A program made the translations under genes and the position numbers. Below, in pieces: positions 27,432 through 36,392 of a stretch of DNA of 64,000 bases. The notes under the pieces were generated by a model that saw only the letters and a list, made by a program, of their open reading frames with translations, did no database searches and was not told where the DNA came from. Each line of letters opens with the position of its first letter. Position 1 is the first letter of the stretch. The DNA is from an uncultured Kordia sp. (GTDB lineage Bacteria > Bacteroidota > Bacteroidia > Flavobacteriales > Flavobacteriaceae): assembly GCF_947496985.1 (NCBI RefSeq), contig NZ_CANMEZ010000009.1, positions 1 through 64,000 of the forward strand, given 5' to 3'.

Positions 27432-28214
27432 CTAGTTTAGTTTGGCTAACTCTTTGTCTATTTCTGAATGAAGAAAAGACAATTGCGCATCATATTTATC
27501 AGTATCTTCTTTTAAGGCTTTTTTTAATAAATCAAATATATCTAGACGTAGTTCAGAATAACGTAACAATATTTTATTTTGCTGTAAAATAGCTGAATCC
27601 AAGCCTTTTAGTGTATCCATGTTTTTTACAATTTGTAAATTTTCTTTCCATTTTGGAATGACTTCATTATCGAGCTCAAGGATTAAACCAAACGAATTTC
27701 CATTATCTAAATGATCATAAAAGACTAAAGATTCATTTTCGTTTTTGGTAAACTGTTGAAGTTGTGTATTGTATAAATTTTCAGTTTCAAAATCTGTCGA
27801 TGAATAAATATATGCAAAAAGTCCTCCTCCAATAACTAATAATGACAGAATTCCAATTCCGGCTGCTTTCCACCGTGAAAAGAAAGCATATGCATTTTCT
27901 TCATGTTGTTTAAAAATTGCTCCAAATGTTTGCTCTACCCAATACACCGTTGCACCTGTATAAATAGCAGGAATAATCATCTTAGGAATTTTTTCTATAA
28001 TATGTTCTGGAATAGAAAAAATAAGCGCAAACAGGGCTATCGTAATAATAATGGAAATGATAAGAGCTTTGTTTCCTTTTTCAGATTCATTTAGTGCTTT
28101 GTAATTTTCTCTAATGAGATAACCAGCAGCTAAAGGACCACCTATAAATGTAGCAATACCAATTGCTTTCTGAGAGTAAAACGTTAAATTTTTTGTATTA
28201 ATTTCTTGCTGCAT
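27432..28214 (-). CDS. Hypothetical membrane protein with cytoplasmic or periplasmic helical tail
   Basis: 260 aa, no family recognised. About four hydrophobic segments are seen (~17-34, ~50-68, ~82-95 weaker, ~116-137). The C-terminal ~120 residues are charged and helical (coiled-coil-like Leu/Lys/Glu spacing). It lies immediately upstream of the PhyH gene on the same strand and 65 bp downstream of another unknown gene. The role is not inferable. Confidence 0.7.
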   Translation of the reverse strand: MQQEINTKNLTFYSQKAIGIATFIGGPLAAGYLIRENYKALNESEKGNKALIISIIITIALFALIFSIPEHIIEKIPKMIIPAIYTGATVYWVEQTFGAIFKQHEENAYAFFSRWKAAGIGILSLLVIGGGLFAYIYSSTDFETENLYNTQLQQFTKNENESLVFYDHLDNGNSFGLILELDNEVIPKWKENLQIVKNMDTLKGLDSAILQQNKILLRYSELRLDIFDLLKKALKEDTDKYDAQLSFLHSEIDKELAKLN

Positions 28215-28279
28215 TCTTAAAATTTAAAGGGAATTTGATAAAGACCAAATATATTAAATACCCAAGAAAAAAATGTATG

Positions 28280-29527
28280 TCATTCTTCAAATGTAATTTT
28301 TGTGTTAATATATTTAGGAAGCATGGCAACAGCACTTTTCAGTTGTTCAATATTCTGCTTTTTTATTTCTTTATCTTCAAGATAGTAGATGTAGTTTTTA
28401 TATAAAAAATAGATAATCACTCTGTTGAAATCATCTAGTTGTGTGTCTTTGATCATTGCCAACATAGAACGTTCAATATGTTCTCTGTTTTTAGTCTCAG
28501 CCAAAGCTCTTCCAGTTCTACTGATGCTTGCGTAATAATGGTTTTCGGCAGGGTTTTCAATACGAAAACTAATGCCAAAAATTAAATCAGAGACATTAAT
28601 ATTTAGTTCTTCCAACTCACGGATATATGTTTTTCGTCTTGCTTGTGCATAACTTCCATCAGAAACTCTATCAAAACGATCGTTCATGATATCTAAATGT
28701 GCTCTAAGAAACACTTCCCAATGCACAGTTTCGGCAGCCAAAACAGCAATGTTTACAGCATGTTCTCTTGGACTTGAATCCATACTACAACTTCCCATTA
28801 CTTTGGTATTTCGCATTTTTGCTAATAGTGTAGATTTTTCTTCTTTGGAAAGTTGTTGCCAATTTTTAGGCAAGCTCTTGTAGAAACCTTGCGCTGCATC
28901 TTCTTTAAATTTTGTAGTAGTCGTATCAATTAGACAATTAGCATAACCAACCATTGTAGCGTATTTTTCAACTAGTGGTTCGGCTGTAAATGTGTTAGGG
29001 AAGTAAAAAGCCTTCAGCGATTCACGCGAATATGCATCTTTACTGTTGTAACGATATAACCAACTTTTCTCTTTAAGTGTTTTATATTGCTCTAATTTTT
29101 TTGTTTTTCTAATAGAAAATTCGTTGTCAGTATTTAAACTTATTTCTCTAAAATCAATCACATCTTTTTCGTCATAATCTGTATATTGATATTGAACAAC
29201 GAGTACATTTTTCTTTACTGTAGCTTGCGGATGTTTTTTGAGAAACAGATCAAAGTCCATTTGATTTTCAAGATCTTTTTTAGCACTTTTCATATCTCCT
29301 GTGGTCAATTCAATGATGTGTGCAACAGTCTGATTTTTTGCCAAATAAACTTTATTAAGATCACAGTATTTATATTGAAGATTTAATGAATCTACAATGT
29401 GCGAAAGTTTACTCATGGTTACTTTGCTGTAAATCAATCCATTTTCATGTGTTGTGAATTCTCCACTTTGACCAAATGCAGGGATGCTAGCTATCAAAAT
29501 AGTGAAGATTAGCAGTTGTTTTTTCAT
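28280..29527 (-). CDS. Hypothetical exported protein
   Basis: 415 aa with a signal peptide (1-19, SIPAFGQS). The rest is mixed alpha/beta without recognised domains. The C-terminal third is helical. One HisLeu-rich stretch (EHAVNIAVLAAETVHWEVFLRAHLDIMNDRF) is helix-like, but no defined metal motif was found. Probably periplasmic. The neighbours on both sides are also poorly characterised envelope proteins. Confidence 0.68.
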   Translation of the reverse strand: MKKQLLIFTILIASIPAFGQSGEFTTHENGLIYSKVTMSKLSHIVDSLNLQYKYCDLNKVYLAKNQTVAHIIELTTGDMKSAKKDLENQMDFDLFLKKHPQATVKKNVLVVQYQYTDYDEKDVIDFREISLNTDNEFSIRKTKKLEQYKTLKEKSWLYRYNSKDAYSRESLKAFYFPNTFTAEPLVEKYATMVGYANCLIDTTTTKFKEDAAQGFYKSLPKNWQQLSKEEKSTLLAKMRNTKVMGSCSMDSSPREHAVNIAVLAAETVHWEVFLRAHLDIMNDRFDRVSDGSYAQARRKTYIRELEELNINVSDLIFGISFRIENPAENHYYASISRTGRALAETKNREHIERSMLAMIKDTQLDDFNRVIIYFLYKNYIYYLEDKEIKKQNIEQLKSAVAMLPKYINTKITFEE

Positions 29528-29593
29528 CTTTATTCGGTTTTAACATATAACGATTAAATAATTGTTTTATTTAAAAGTATTTGAATTTATAAA

Positions 29594-29632
29594 AAGATAA
29601 AACCCAGAATGAGTGAATGTTACTTCTGAGTT
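29594..29632 (-). terminator. Probable terminator after the DUF3592-like gene
   Basis: Read on the minus strand, AACTCAGAA and TTCTGGGTT pair with one wobble around a 14-nt loop, then TTTTATC follows. Moderate quality. Confidence 0.5.
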
Positions 29633-29653
29633 CGTAAACAAGTCAATATAAAA

Positions 29654-30226
29654 TTAATAATCACCACTGCGTAATTTTTTATAGGATATTCGAGCAATAT
29701 TCGGATGTTCGGAAGAGTAAAAAATGGGGATAATCATGCCTTTGTTAAAACTGTTGTATTCGTTTTTACCAATATCAATTGTTGCGGATTGTTTTTGTTT
29801 ATGTTCATCTAAAAAAAGTACCTCAATACTTTGAATTGTTCTTCCACGCCTTCCATACATTCTTGATTTACTTTGCACAATTGCAGTTGTATAAACACCG
29901 TTTTCGGCAAGTTCATTAGAACTATAAGAAGTTGTTTTCCAAATAAAACAAATCCCAAAAATAAATAAGGAAGCTATACAGAGTAAAAATATAGGAATTG
30001 CCATATATTTTAATAAACTTCTTAGCAAAGTGCCAGCTACCCAAAACGATAAAATCACGGTAATGACACCTCCAACAATAGAAAGTAGAATACTGTAGGC
30101 TTCTGCAATATGATCTGGAATTAATTCAAAGAAAAGATAAATATTAAACAAAAGTAAAGCTAACGGAAGTATTTTTTGTAGTAGCGTTAGCTTTTTTGGT
30201 TGCACTTCTTCGGTAGTTGCGGTCAT
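29654..30226 (-). CDS. DUF3592-like membrane protein
   Basis: 190 aa with three hydrophobic segments (~18-36, ~43-66, ~73-95). The C-terminal soluble part (GVYTTAIVQSKS, then STIEVLFLDE-like strands and PIFYSSEHPNIARI) resembles the DUF3592 beta-domain. That family is membrane-bound with unknown function. It stands alone, with its own probable terminator downstream. Confidence 0.65.
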   Translation of the reverse strand: MTATTEEVQPKKLTLLQKILPLALLLFNIYLFFELIPDHIAEAYSILLSIVGGVITVILSFWVAGTLLRSLLKYMAIPIFLLCIASLFIFGICFIWKTTSYSSNELAENGVYTTAIVQSKSRMYGRRGRTIQSIEVLFLDEHKQKQSATIDIGKNEYNSFNKGMIIPIFYSSEHPNIARISYKKLRSGDY

Positions 30227-30336
30227 CTAAAATTGGTTTTTAATGTACCTACAATATAGTTTAAAATTTGAAAATGAGTATATCTCTATAATTTCATGTA
30301 AATCATTTACTCAGTGCTTTCATGTTTTCTTAATTG

Positions 30337-31224
30337 TCAAATAAGTTTATCCTTAAAAAAATCAATTGTTCGTGTCCAAGCTAATGTTGCTGCTTTTTTA
30401 TCATAACGCGGTGTCGTATTGTTGTGAAAACCGTGATTTACATTCGGATAAAAATGTGCTTCGTAATCAATTTTGTTTGCTTTTAATACTTTTTCATACG
30501 CTTCCCAACCTGCATTCACTCGTTTGTCTAAATCAGCATACTGAAGCAATAAAGGGGCTTTTATTTTAGCAGCATCTTCATCATTAGGTTGTCGTCCATA
30601 AAACGGAACAGCAGCTTTTAAGTCGTCTAGTTTTACAGCCATCATATTTGAAATCCATCCGCCAAAACAAAAACCAACGACGCCAACTTTTCCATTACAA
30701 TTTGGATGACTTTTTAAGTATTCATAGGCAGCAATAAAATCTTCTAGCATTTCGTTTCGATCGCGTTTTTTTTGCATGGTGCGTCCGTCATCATCATTTC
30801 CAGGATAACCACCTAAAGGTGTCAACGCATCTGGTGCCAAACTGATAAAACCATCTAATGACGTACGTCTGCCAACATCTTCTATATATGGATTTAAGCC
30901 TCTATTTTCATGAACGACAATAACGCCAGGAACTTTTGTCGTTGTATCTTTAGGTAATGAAAGTAAGCCTTTAATTTTTCCACCACCTTTTGGAGAATCA
31001 TACATAATATAATCTGATTGTACACGCACATCATCTTCAGGTACTTCCGCAGTAGTTCTATAATTTGGCGACATAAAACTTAACAATGCACCAACGGTGA
31101 CACTTCCTGCGGCATATAATGAAAGGCGTTCTACAAATTGTCGACGTCCAATTTTATTATGCGCATAATCGTCATATAAATCAAATACTTCTTGTTTAAT
31201 GTCTTCTTTCTTCAGTTGGTTCAT
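30337..31224 (-). CDS. Dienelactone hydrolase family protein with Tat-like signal
   Basis: 295 aa. The N-terminal region IGRRQFVERLSLYAAGSVTVGALL is a twin-arginine signal (RRxF plus hydrophobic stretch) preceded by a ~26-residue n-region. The alpha/beta-hydrolase core has the nucleophile elbow GFCFGGW with Cys as nucleophile, Asp in QYADLD and His in NVNHGFHN, i.e. the DLH Cys-Asp-His triad. Family members hydrolyse dienelactones or related esters. The Tat signal predicts a periplasmic enzyme folded before export; tatA is at 16694. Natural substrate unknown. Confidence 0.88.
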   Translation of the reverse strand: MNQLKKEDIKQEVFDLYDDYAHNKIGRRQFVERLSLYAAGSVTVGALLSFMSPNYRTTAEVPEDDVRVQSDYIMYDSPKGGGKIKGLLSLPKDTTTKVPGVIVVHENRGLNPYIEDVGRRTSLDGFISLAPDALTPLGGYPGNDDDGRTMQKKRDRNEMLEDFIAAYEYLKSHPNCNGKVGVVGFCFGGWISNMMAVKLDDLKAAVPFYGRQPNDEDAAKIKAPLLLQYADLDKRVNAGWEAYEKVLKANKIDYEAHFYPNVNHGFHNNTTPRYDKKAATLAWTRTIDFFKDKLI

Positions 31225-31368
31225 GGCTTGCGTTTTAGGTTGACTTAAAGTTACGGAATTAGAATAACTTTATAGAACTGAAAAGTTGTTAGTCATTATA
31301 AATATTAAATTCAATTAATAAAGTGAACAACCCATTTAATGATATAATGAAATAGTAGTATCATAATA

Positions 31369-32541
31369 TTAAAGCTCTTTTTTAGTTCCATCATGTAATA
31401 AACGATACATGACATCATTTTCAATTAATAAACCTTCTGATTGAGAATTTGGCCAACTTTTATTGTAATCTTTTGGGTGATGTACATCAATTCCAATAAT
31501 TTTTCCGTTAAAGAATGTTTTTACTTTTGACTGCAAGGTGTGTCCAACAACAACTGATTTTGCATTGAAAGTTTCCAGTTGTGCATCAATTTGCGCTTGT
31601 GACAAATCTGCTTTAAAATATCCGCGATACCATGAAATCCCTTTACGTGTTGAGGTAATTAATTGTGCAGATGTTTTTTGTACTTGTGGAAAATAAGCTT
31701 TGTAATAATGCTTGCGCGAAATATCATTTATTGCTTCCAAACTCATTCCAAGTGTAGCAACTTCAGGATGAATGCCACCGTGTACAAAAATATGTCCGTT
31801 GATTTTTTCAATAGCGTTTTTGCTTGACAACCATTTTCCTAAAAATGATTCTTGACTGTATAAATCGTTTTGTTGTTTGTCTAAAATTGCCGAAACAGCC
31901 AAGTATTTTTGAGAAGCAGCACCAAACTTTGCTTGCATGTTTTTTAATTCGTGATTTCCGATAATAAAATGTACCAAACCGCCATATTTTTTGGCTTCTT
32001 GTTCTAGTTTGTATACAAACCACAATACTTGTGTTGTAGAAAACCCACGATCTACGAAATCGCCTACCAATACTAAATGCCCTTTGCCAAATGTCCAATT
32101 CAAGTTAGTATCAATTACTTGTTGTTGAATTAAAAAATCGCGAAAGGTTTTAAAACCACTTTCAATATCCGAAATCGCCACAATAGGATTTCCATCATTA
32201 TATATGGTTTTTGGTGTCTCAAACTGTGGATAAATGGTAAAGTCAAAGCTTGTATCTTCTAGTGGGAAATAGCAACTTCCAGGAATGGTATGCGCAATCG
32301 AATACTCCTTTGTTGCCGTGTAAAAACCGTCGTTTTTGTTTCCTCTGAGATAATTCACGCTAAGTGTAGAATCATTTTCATAAAAAACATACGGGCCATC
32401 TTTGTCAAGATTCATACGTGACGGATGATCGCCATAATGTAGCGAAGCGCCGTGATACAATCCTAAAGAAATTGCGCTAAGCGCCAAAAATAAAAAGGTT
32501 AAAAAGATATGTTTTAGATATCTGACTATTCGTTTTTTCAT
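31369..32541 (-). CDS. Metallophosphoesterase (Ser/Thr-phosphatase-like), membrane-anchored
   Basis: 390 aa with an N-terminal membrane anchor (~10-30). The phosphoesterase motifs are clear: VAISDIESG (first motif, GDxxG-like but with IESG), GDFVDRGF, GNHELKN, HGGIHPE and GHTLQSK. This set resembles the bacterial Shewanella-like PPP phosphatases. The anchor suggests a periplasmic catalytic domain. It could act on phosphoproteins or small phosphate esters. A candidate -7 box for the minus strand lies at 32567-32574. Confidence 0.87.
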   Translation of the reverse strand: MKKRIVRYLKHIFLTFLFLALSAISLGLYHGASLHYGDHPSRMNLDKDGPYVFYENDSTLSVNYLRGNKNDGFYTATKEYSIAHTIPGSCYFPLEDTSFDFTIYPQFETPKTIYNDGNPIVAISDIESGFKTFRDFLIQQQVIDTNLNWTFGKGHLVLVGDFVDRGFSTTQVLWFVYKLEQEAKKYGGLVHFIIGNHELKNMQAKFGAASQKYLAVSAILDKQQNDLYSQESFLGKWLSSKNAIEKINGHIFVHGGIHPEVATLGMSLEAINDISRKHYYKAYFPQVQKTSAQLITSTRKGISWYRGYFKADLSQAQIDAQLETFNAKSVVVGHTLQSKVKTFFNGKIIGIDVHHPKDYNKSWPNSQSEGLLIENDVMYRLLHDGTKKEL

Positions 32542-32714
32542 GATGATATGTGTTTAATTGTTTCCACAAACCTATACACGAACGATTGTCTAAAAAAGCT
32601 TTTGGGATCAACAATGGATAATGCGTGATACACTAATTTTTATTGAGGTTGAAATGATTTCATCACACATTTTGATTTAAATACCATCAAATATTGGTCG
32701 TTTATCAACTTCTT

Positions 32715-32744
32715 TTGTTCGGAAGTGGTTTTCAATTACATTTG
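32715..32744 (+). promoter_or_regulatory. Promoter of the kinase-esterase-regulator operon
   Basis: TTG (32715-32717), 19-bp spacer, TACATTTG (32737-32744) matches the Bacteroidota TTG/TAnnTTTG consensus. It ends only 4 bp before the ATG at 32749, implying a leaderless or near-leaderless mRNA. Confidence 0.6.
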
Positions 32745-32748
32745 TGTT

Positions 32749-33573
32749 ATGTCATTTAAAAAACACTATAAAAAAATACTTTTACTTATCGGAATTTCGA
32801 TTCTGTCGTATCCATTACTCATTACAATTTTTGAAGTAATGACTTCGGGTAAAGATTCTGTGATTTTTTTAGAAAACTATGATCCAACCATTAGTGCCGC
32901 AATTTTTGCGCTATATGTTATTTTATTTGTACCGATAGTAATACTTGGTCTGTATTGGCTTTTTAAGCGAATTAGTGCGATGTTAACCTTAAAAAAGGAG
33001 CAACAACAAATGGAATTATCACATTTGCAGAGTCAAGTAAATCCACACTTTTTCTTTAATATGTTGAATAACTTATATGGTTTGGTTGGTAAAGACTCAA
33101 AGAAAGCACAAACGCTGATTTTGAAACTCTCCGATATGATGCGCTATAGTATTTATGAAGGGCAAAAAAGTAGTGTGACTATTGCTGAAGAAGTGGAATA
33201 TTTAAAGAATTATATCGAATTACACAGAATGCGCTATCACAAAGAAATTGATGTGGAATTTACTACAGATATTCAAGATGAAATGATTGAAATAATGCCG
33301 TTGTTGTTTATCATTTTACTAGAAAATGCATTCAAGCATGGTGTCGAAAATTTGCATGAAAACGCTTTTGTAAACGTAAGTTTAATGACAAATCAAGACG
33401 AAATTCGATTTAGTGTTGAAAATAATTTTGATAAAGAAAGTATTCCTGATAAAACAGGAATTGGATTGAAAAATTTACAAAGACGCTTGGAATTGGTGTA
33501 TCCAAAAAAGCATTCACTATCTTTTACGAGTAAAGAAGAAATATACACATCACAATTAACGATTCAATTGTAA
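32749..33573 (+). CDS. LytS/YehU-type sensor histidine kinase
   Basis: 274 aa from ATG 32749 (a GTG at 32725 would add eight residues inside the promoter and is rejected). Two membrane helices (~8-28 and ~50-73) have a short loop between them. The His_kinase domain follows: QVNPHFFFNMLNNL with phospho-acceptor His100, LENAFKHGVEN as N box and GIGLKNLQRRLELVY as G box. It should phosphorylate the LytTR regulator encoded at 34839. No separate sensor domain exists, so the signal may be sensed by the membrane part or come from the esterase gene between them. Confidence 0.92.
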   Translation: MSFKKHYKKILLLIGISILSYPLLITIFEVMTSGKDSVIFLENYDPTISAAIFALYVILFVPIVILGLYWLFKRISAMLTLKKEQQQMELSHLQSQVNPHFFFNMLNNLYGLVGKDSKKAQTLILKLSDMMRYSIYEGQKSSVTIAEEVEYLKNYIELHRMRYHKEIDVEFTTDIQDEMIEIMPLLFIILLENAFKHGVENLHENAFVNVSLMTNQDEIRFSVENNFDKESIPDKTGIGLKNLQRRLELVYPKKHSLSFTSKEEIYTSQLTIQL

Positions 33574-33635
33574 TTATTGACAATGTAAGATGTGTTTTTA
33601 GACTGAGTCGTTATGTCTTATTAAAAACATAGGGA

Positions 33636-34826
33636 ATGAAAAAAATAATAGTTGTATACTTTTTATGTTTGTTTTTTTATACTGTAAATGGGCAAAATAG
33701 TACCGATATCATTATTGGAAAAACGGATCATGTGTATTCTGAAATACTACATGAACAAAGAAAAATAATGGTGTATGTCCCTGAGAACAATCCATATGAT
33801 AAAAACACCTATCCTGTAGTTTATCTTTTAGATGGCGATGCTCATTTTTATTCAGTTGTTGGGATGATACGACAATTGAGTTCTGTAAACGGAAATACTA
33901 TTTGTCCAAAAATGATTGTTGTTGGGATTTCTAATACGAATAGAACTAGAGATTTAACACCTACAAAAGGAGAGGTAGAAAATTCAGGTGGAGGAGAAAA
34001 CTTTATTTCATTTGTTGAAAAGGAACTTATACCGCATATAGATACAAATTATCCAACGACAACCTATCGTACATTTATTGGGCATTCATTAGGCGGATTG
34101 ACAGTTATGAATACGTTAGTAAACAAACCTCATTTGTTTAATGCCTATGTTGCCATTGATCCGTCAATGTGGTGGAATAAGAAAAATTTATTGAATAAGA
34201 TTAAGAGTGCAGAATTCAATAGTAAACATAATAACAAAACACTTTTCTTAGGTATTGCAAATACAATGAGTAAGGGTTTGAATATCAAAAGTGTATTAAA
34301 AGATACAACTTCTAAAACAGCGCATATTCGTGCCATTTTAGAACTTAATTCTTATTTAGAAACGCAAACAGAATTATCTTTCAAAGGAAAATACTATGAA
34401 AATGATGATCATGGCTCTGTACCATTGATTACAACATATGATGCGTTACGTTATATTTTTAATTTCTATAGATTTAAACTTAAACAGGAAGATTATATAA
34501 ATCCTGAAATTGACATTTTAGGCAAAGTTGAAAATTATTATAAAAGACTATCAAAAGGATTTGGAGTAGAAATTAGACCAGACGAAGGTTATGTTAACAG
34601 TATAGGAGTTATATTGTTAAGAAAAAAACAATTTAAAAAAGCAGCGCAGTTTTTTAATTTGAATATAAAAAACTATCCTGAAAGCTTTAATGCATACGAA
34701 TCAATAGGAGATCTTTATCTGGCAACAGGAAATAAAGAAAAAGCAATTAAAAATTATAAAAAAGCGATTTCATTGAATGATGATGTATTCTTAAAAGCCA
34801 AATTATTAGAATTAGAAAAAAAGTAA
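33636..34826 (+). CDS. Exported esterase-D-like alpha/beta hydrolase with C-terminal TPR
   Basis: 396 aa with a signal peptide (1-19, TVNGQNS). The esterase D/IroE-like fold has YPVVYLLDGDAHF, nucleophile elbow FIGHSLGGL with Ser151, IDPSMWW and the late His in NDDHGSVP. Residues ~310-390 hold TPR-type helices (YINSIGVILLRKKQFKKAAQFFN, AYESIGDLYLATGNKEKAIKNYKKA). It is located between histidine kinase and response-regulator genes with gaps of 62 and 12 bp. Siderophore or ester hydrolysis is possible; the TPR suggests partner binding. The substrate is not inferable. Confidence 0.87.
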   Translation: MKKIIVVYFLCLFFYTVNGQNSTDIIIGKTDHVYSEILHEQRKIMVYVPENNPYDKNTYPVVYLLDGDAHFYSVVGMIRQLSSVNGNTICPKMIVVGISNTNRTRDLTPTKGEVENSGGGENFISFVEKELIPHIDTNYPTTTYRTFIGHSLGGLTVMNTLVNKPHLFNAYVAIDPSMWWNKKNLLNKIKSAEFNSKHNNKTLFLGIANTMSKGLNIKSVLKDTTSKTAHIRAILELNSYLETQTELSFKGKYYENDDHGSVPLITTYDALRYIFNFYRFKLKQEDYINPEIDILGKVENYYKRLSKGFGVEIRPDEGYVNSIGVILLRKKQFKKAAQFFNLNIKNYPESFNAYESIGDLYLATGNKEKAIKNYKKAISLNDDVFLKAKLLELEKK

Positions 34827-34838
34827 ACAGAAAGACAC

Positions 34839-35543
34839 ATGGCGAATATAAGCTATTTAATTATTGACGATGAACATATAGCACATGATATCATTAAAGG
34901 ATATTGTGATTTATTGCCAAATATGGAATTGAAAAAACATTGTTACAATGCATTAGAAGCCATGGAATATTTGAATCAGCACACAGTAGATTTAATTTTT
35001 CTCGATTTGAATATGCCAAAACTCAAAGGATTCGATTTTTTAAAAACATTGATGCATCCACCAAAAGTAATAGTAACAACAGCGTATCAAGAATATGCTT
35101 TAGAAGGTTATGAATTAAATATTTCTGATTATTTACTCAAACCGTTTTCTTTTGAACGTTTTCTAAAAGCGATCAACAAAACTGTGCGTGTTTCTGCGCA
35201 AGTAAAATCTACAGTAGTGGAAAAAAATAAGGAAACAAATCAAAGCATTTTTCTAAAATCACAGAACAAGTATGTGCAAGTTTTTACCAATACCATTCAA
35301 TTTGTAGAAGCATCAGGAAACTATACCAAAATTAGTACAGATTCGGAAACCATAACCATTCGGGAAAAGCTTTCGGATGTTATTTCGTTATTACCCGTGG
35401 AAGATTTTTTACAAGTACACAAATCGTTTGCAGTAGCTACAAAACGAATCAATAGTATTGAAGGAAATCGTATTATGATAGCGGATCATATTATTCCTAT
35501 TGGAAAATTGTACAAAGCAAATGTGAATGGATTGTTGCGTTAA
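34839..35543 (+). CDS. LytTR-family response regulator
   Basis: 234 aa. The receiver domain has IIDDEH at its start, phospho-acceptor Asp56 in LIFLDLNMP, Thr in VTTAY and Lys103 in LLKPFSF. The LytTR DNA-binding domain (~130-232) shows SIFLKSQNKYVQV, VEASGNYTKI and FLQVHKSFAVATKRI. It binds promoter direct repeats in other members. Its partner is the kinase at 32749. The stop overlaps the convergent alkB stop by 4 bp, so no terminator separates the operons. Confidence 0.94.
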   Translation: MANISYLIIDDEHIAHDIIKGYCDLLPNMELKKHCYNALEAMEYLNQHTVDLIFLDLNMPKLKGFDFLKTLMHPPKVIVTTAYQEYALEGYELNISDYLLKPFSFERFLKAINKTVRVSAQVKSTVVEKNKETNQSIFLKSQNKYVQVFTNTIQFVEASGNYTKISTDSETITIREKLSDVISLLPVEDFLQVHKSFAVATKRINSIEGNRIMIADHIIPIGKLYKANVNGLLR

Positions 35544-36142
35544 ATATCGATTGTTCTAAAGGTTAAATTTATTCTTGGATTTTTTGTTTTTTTGGTTGGA
35601 GGTAAACGGTGAAGCCAATTAGTTTGTGTCTGTCCTTTCATAACCAATAAGCTCCCTTTTTCTAAAAAGATAGAAACGGTTTGTTTGGTAGTTTTATGTT
35701 TGAATGAAAATTTGCGTTCTGCGCCAAAACTCAACGAACCAATTGCGCCATTCTTTTTTAAATCTTTTTCGCCATCACTGTGCCAAGCCATTCCTTCGTT
35801 TCCGTTATGGTATAAATTAAGTAAACAAGAGTTGAACTTTTCTCCTGTTTTATGTTCTACAATTTCTTTGAGTTCTAACAATTCTTTAGTCCAGGGTAGT
35901 GCCGATTTAGTAGTTTTTGAATACGTATAACTAAATGGCTTATCTCCATACCAAGCCACTTTGCGTTTCGTAATTATCAATTTTCCAAAAATAATAGCTT
36001 CGTCATTTTTCCATTGAATATTCTGAAGTAATTGGTTAAAATAATGTTGAGATTCTTCTATGTTTATTACTGAACCATAATAAATTACTTCTCCATCAAA
36101 AGGTAAAATATTGGTGTTTTCGCTGTTATTAAATAAGTCCAT
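35540..36142 (-). CDS. alkB: AlkB-family 2-oxoglutarate DNA repair dioxygenase
   Basis: 200 aa from ATG at 36142. An upstream ATG at 36232 would add 30 residues that do not look like the family and would overlap the preceding gene by 104 bp. The family N-terminus NILPFDGEVIYYG begins shortly after the chosen start. Fe ligands are His121, Asp123 (WHSDGE) and His178; the 2OG-binding Arg is in RINLTFR (190-196). It removes alkyl groups from N1-methyl-A and N3-methyl-C by oxidation. It is the last gene of the alkylation-repair operon and overlaps the Ada-Zn gene by 14 bp. Confidence 0.93.
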   Translation of the reverse strand: MDLFNNSENTNILPFDGEVIYYGSVINIEESQHYFNQLLQNIQWKNDEAIIFGKLIITKRKVAWYGDKPFSYTYSKTTKSALPWTKELLELKEIVEHKTGEKFNSCLLNLYHNGNEGMAWHSDGEKDLKKNGAIGSLSFGAERKFSFKHKTTKQTVSIFLEKGSLLVMKGQTQTNWLHRLPPTKKTKNPRINLTFRTIDI

Positions 36143-36392
36143 TCTTCCAAATTTTATAATCGGCTCGTAAACAATGTCCACAAGGTCTAAATCCAAATTC
36201 TTTGGCTTGTTCAATTGTCCTGAAAAAAACACGATTTTTCTTTTTCATTCTTTTACCCGATTTGCATTGTAAAGTTCCGTAAATTTTTAGATTGAAGTTT
36301 CCTCCATAAACAATTTCTTTTCGTTTTATTTTTTGATGAAGTTCAGTAGCATCAATTTCTATATGTTTTATCATGGTGTTAGTTGGTTGCAT
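36129..36392 (-). CDS. Stand-alone Ada metal-binding domain protein
   Basis: 87 aa from 36392; a second ATG at 36374 would give 81 aa. The segment IYGTLQCKSGKRM ... NRVFF ... GFRPCGHC matches the N-terminal methylphosphotriester-acceptor domain of Ada. In E. coli Ada the zinc is held by four Cys (CxxxC and CxxC). Here the first pair reads C43-K-S-G-K47, so one of four ligands is Lys, and C71 and C74 are kept. The domain is not fused to AraC or methyltransferase parts, which are encoded two genes upstream. Function as sensor or repair acceptor is inferred. Confidence 0.85.
   Translation of the reverse strand: MQPTNTMIKHIEIDATELHQKIKRKEIVYGGNFNLKIYGTLQCKSGKRMKKKNRVFFRTIEQAKEFGFRPCGHCLRADYKIWKNGLI

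Noticed and set aside
36143-36232. A longer AlkB start at 36232
   Set aside because: It would overlap the Ada-Zn gene by 104 bp and add residues unlike the family N-terminus; ATG 36142 fits better.
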